DNA from: DRYM01 sp964526225
GTDB lineage: Archaea > Thermoproteota > Thermoprotei_A > EX4484-217-1
Direction of reading: 5' to 3'
Assembly: GCA_964526225.1 (NCBI GenBank)
Contig: CAZGLL010000017.1
Coordinates: 1 to 33,436 of the forward strand
Length of the DNA stretch: 33,436 nt
The notes beneath the pieces were generated by a model. The model saw nothing but the letters and a program-made list of their open reading frames with translations. It was not told where the DNA came from and ran no database searches. This document shows, piece by piece, positions 33,385 through 33,436 of this stretch; position 1 is the stretch's first letter, and every line of letters begins with the position of its first letter. The translations under genes were made by a program, and so were the position numbers.

Positions 33385-33436
33385 GCGGCCCGCCGGCCAT
33401 AGGAGGCAGGCAACGCCCGGACTCATATCGAACCCG
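33385..33436 (+). rRNA. 5S ribosomal RNA, 5' part, cut by the window end
   Basis: The sequence GGCCATAGGAGGCAGGC followed by CGCCCGGACTCATATCG and AACCCG matches the first half of archaeal 5S rRNA, where the loop C region reads CCCGGxCUCAUxxCGAACCCGGAAG. GC content rises sharply at the start. No 16S or 23S gene lies before it in the window, so this 5S gene stands apart from the large rRNAs on this side. Confidence 0.9.

Overview
The window looks like chromosomal sequence from a hyperthermophilic archaeon, most likely of the Thermoproteota (Crenarchaeota). The protein genes are AT-rich while the structured RNAs (two tRNAs, SRP RNA, a guide-RNA-like gene, the start of a 5S rRNA) are strikingly GC-rich, the usual thermophile contrast. 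Archaeal markers include a CdvB/ESCRT-III-like protein, a DUF1512 protein, an archaeal DnaG, pelota, archaeal Tyr- and Phe-tRNA synthetases, type II methionine aminopeptidase, TATA-box promoters and tRNA introns of the bulge-helix-bulge type. No species name can be justified from the sequence alone.

Layout. 1-2.5 kb: the end of an RlmI-like rRNA methyltransferase, an orphan small protein, a tRNA-Thr(GGU) with an intron in an unusual D-arm position, and a wrecked LAGLIDADG endonuclease gene. 2.5-6.3 kb (minus strand): a Trm9-like methyltransferase overlapping elp3 (both predicted to act on the tRNA wobble uridine), followed by mscS and a cdvB-like gene. 6.4-12.3 kb: an ABC-class ATPase (plus), then minus-strand DUF1805, a membrane protein, a sodium:solute symporter with its DUF3311 partner, and an M20 peptidase. 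12.4-13.8 kb: tRNA-Ser(GCU) with a canonical intron, a CorA-type transporter and the SRP (7S) RNA gene. 13.8-15.65 kb: an IS607-family element (serine recombinase plus a TnpB gene broken by one amber codon) wedged between the SRP RNA promoter and an M50 protease gene. 16.9-22.8 kb: nucleotidyltransferase, radical SAM enzyme, pelota, RimI-type acetyltransferase and a family B DNA polymerase with a C-terminal PCNA-binding motif, followed by a DHH/RecJ-like protein. 24.0-30.2 kb (minus): a tight series coaD-pheS-pheT-[structured RNA]-tyrS-dnaG. 30.2-33.4 kb: an UPF0173 hydrolase, divergent methionine aminopeptidase, DUF1512, a membrane zinc-ribbon protein and the first 52 bases of 5S rRNA.

Most of the window is information processing: tRNA modification and charging, rRNA modification, replication, ribosome rescue and protein targeting. 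The most interesting non-textbook items are (1) an H/ACA-type guide RNA with a near-ideal K-turn and ACA box, locked inside an extra 14-bp stem between pheT and tyrS; (2) the tRNA-Thr D-arm intron, whose complete bulge-helix-bulge can be drawn; (3) the IS607/TnpB element beside the SRP RNA promoter, with its interrupted tnpB, a strong hairpin in front of the tnpB ribosome binding site and a guide-RNA-like 3' end; (4) the overlapping trm9-like/elp3 pair; and (5) a perfect 18-bp palindrome placed like an operator in front of the UPF0173 gene. I did not find a CRISPR array or a clear defence island.
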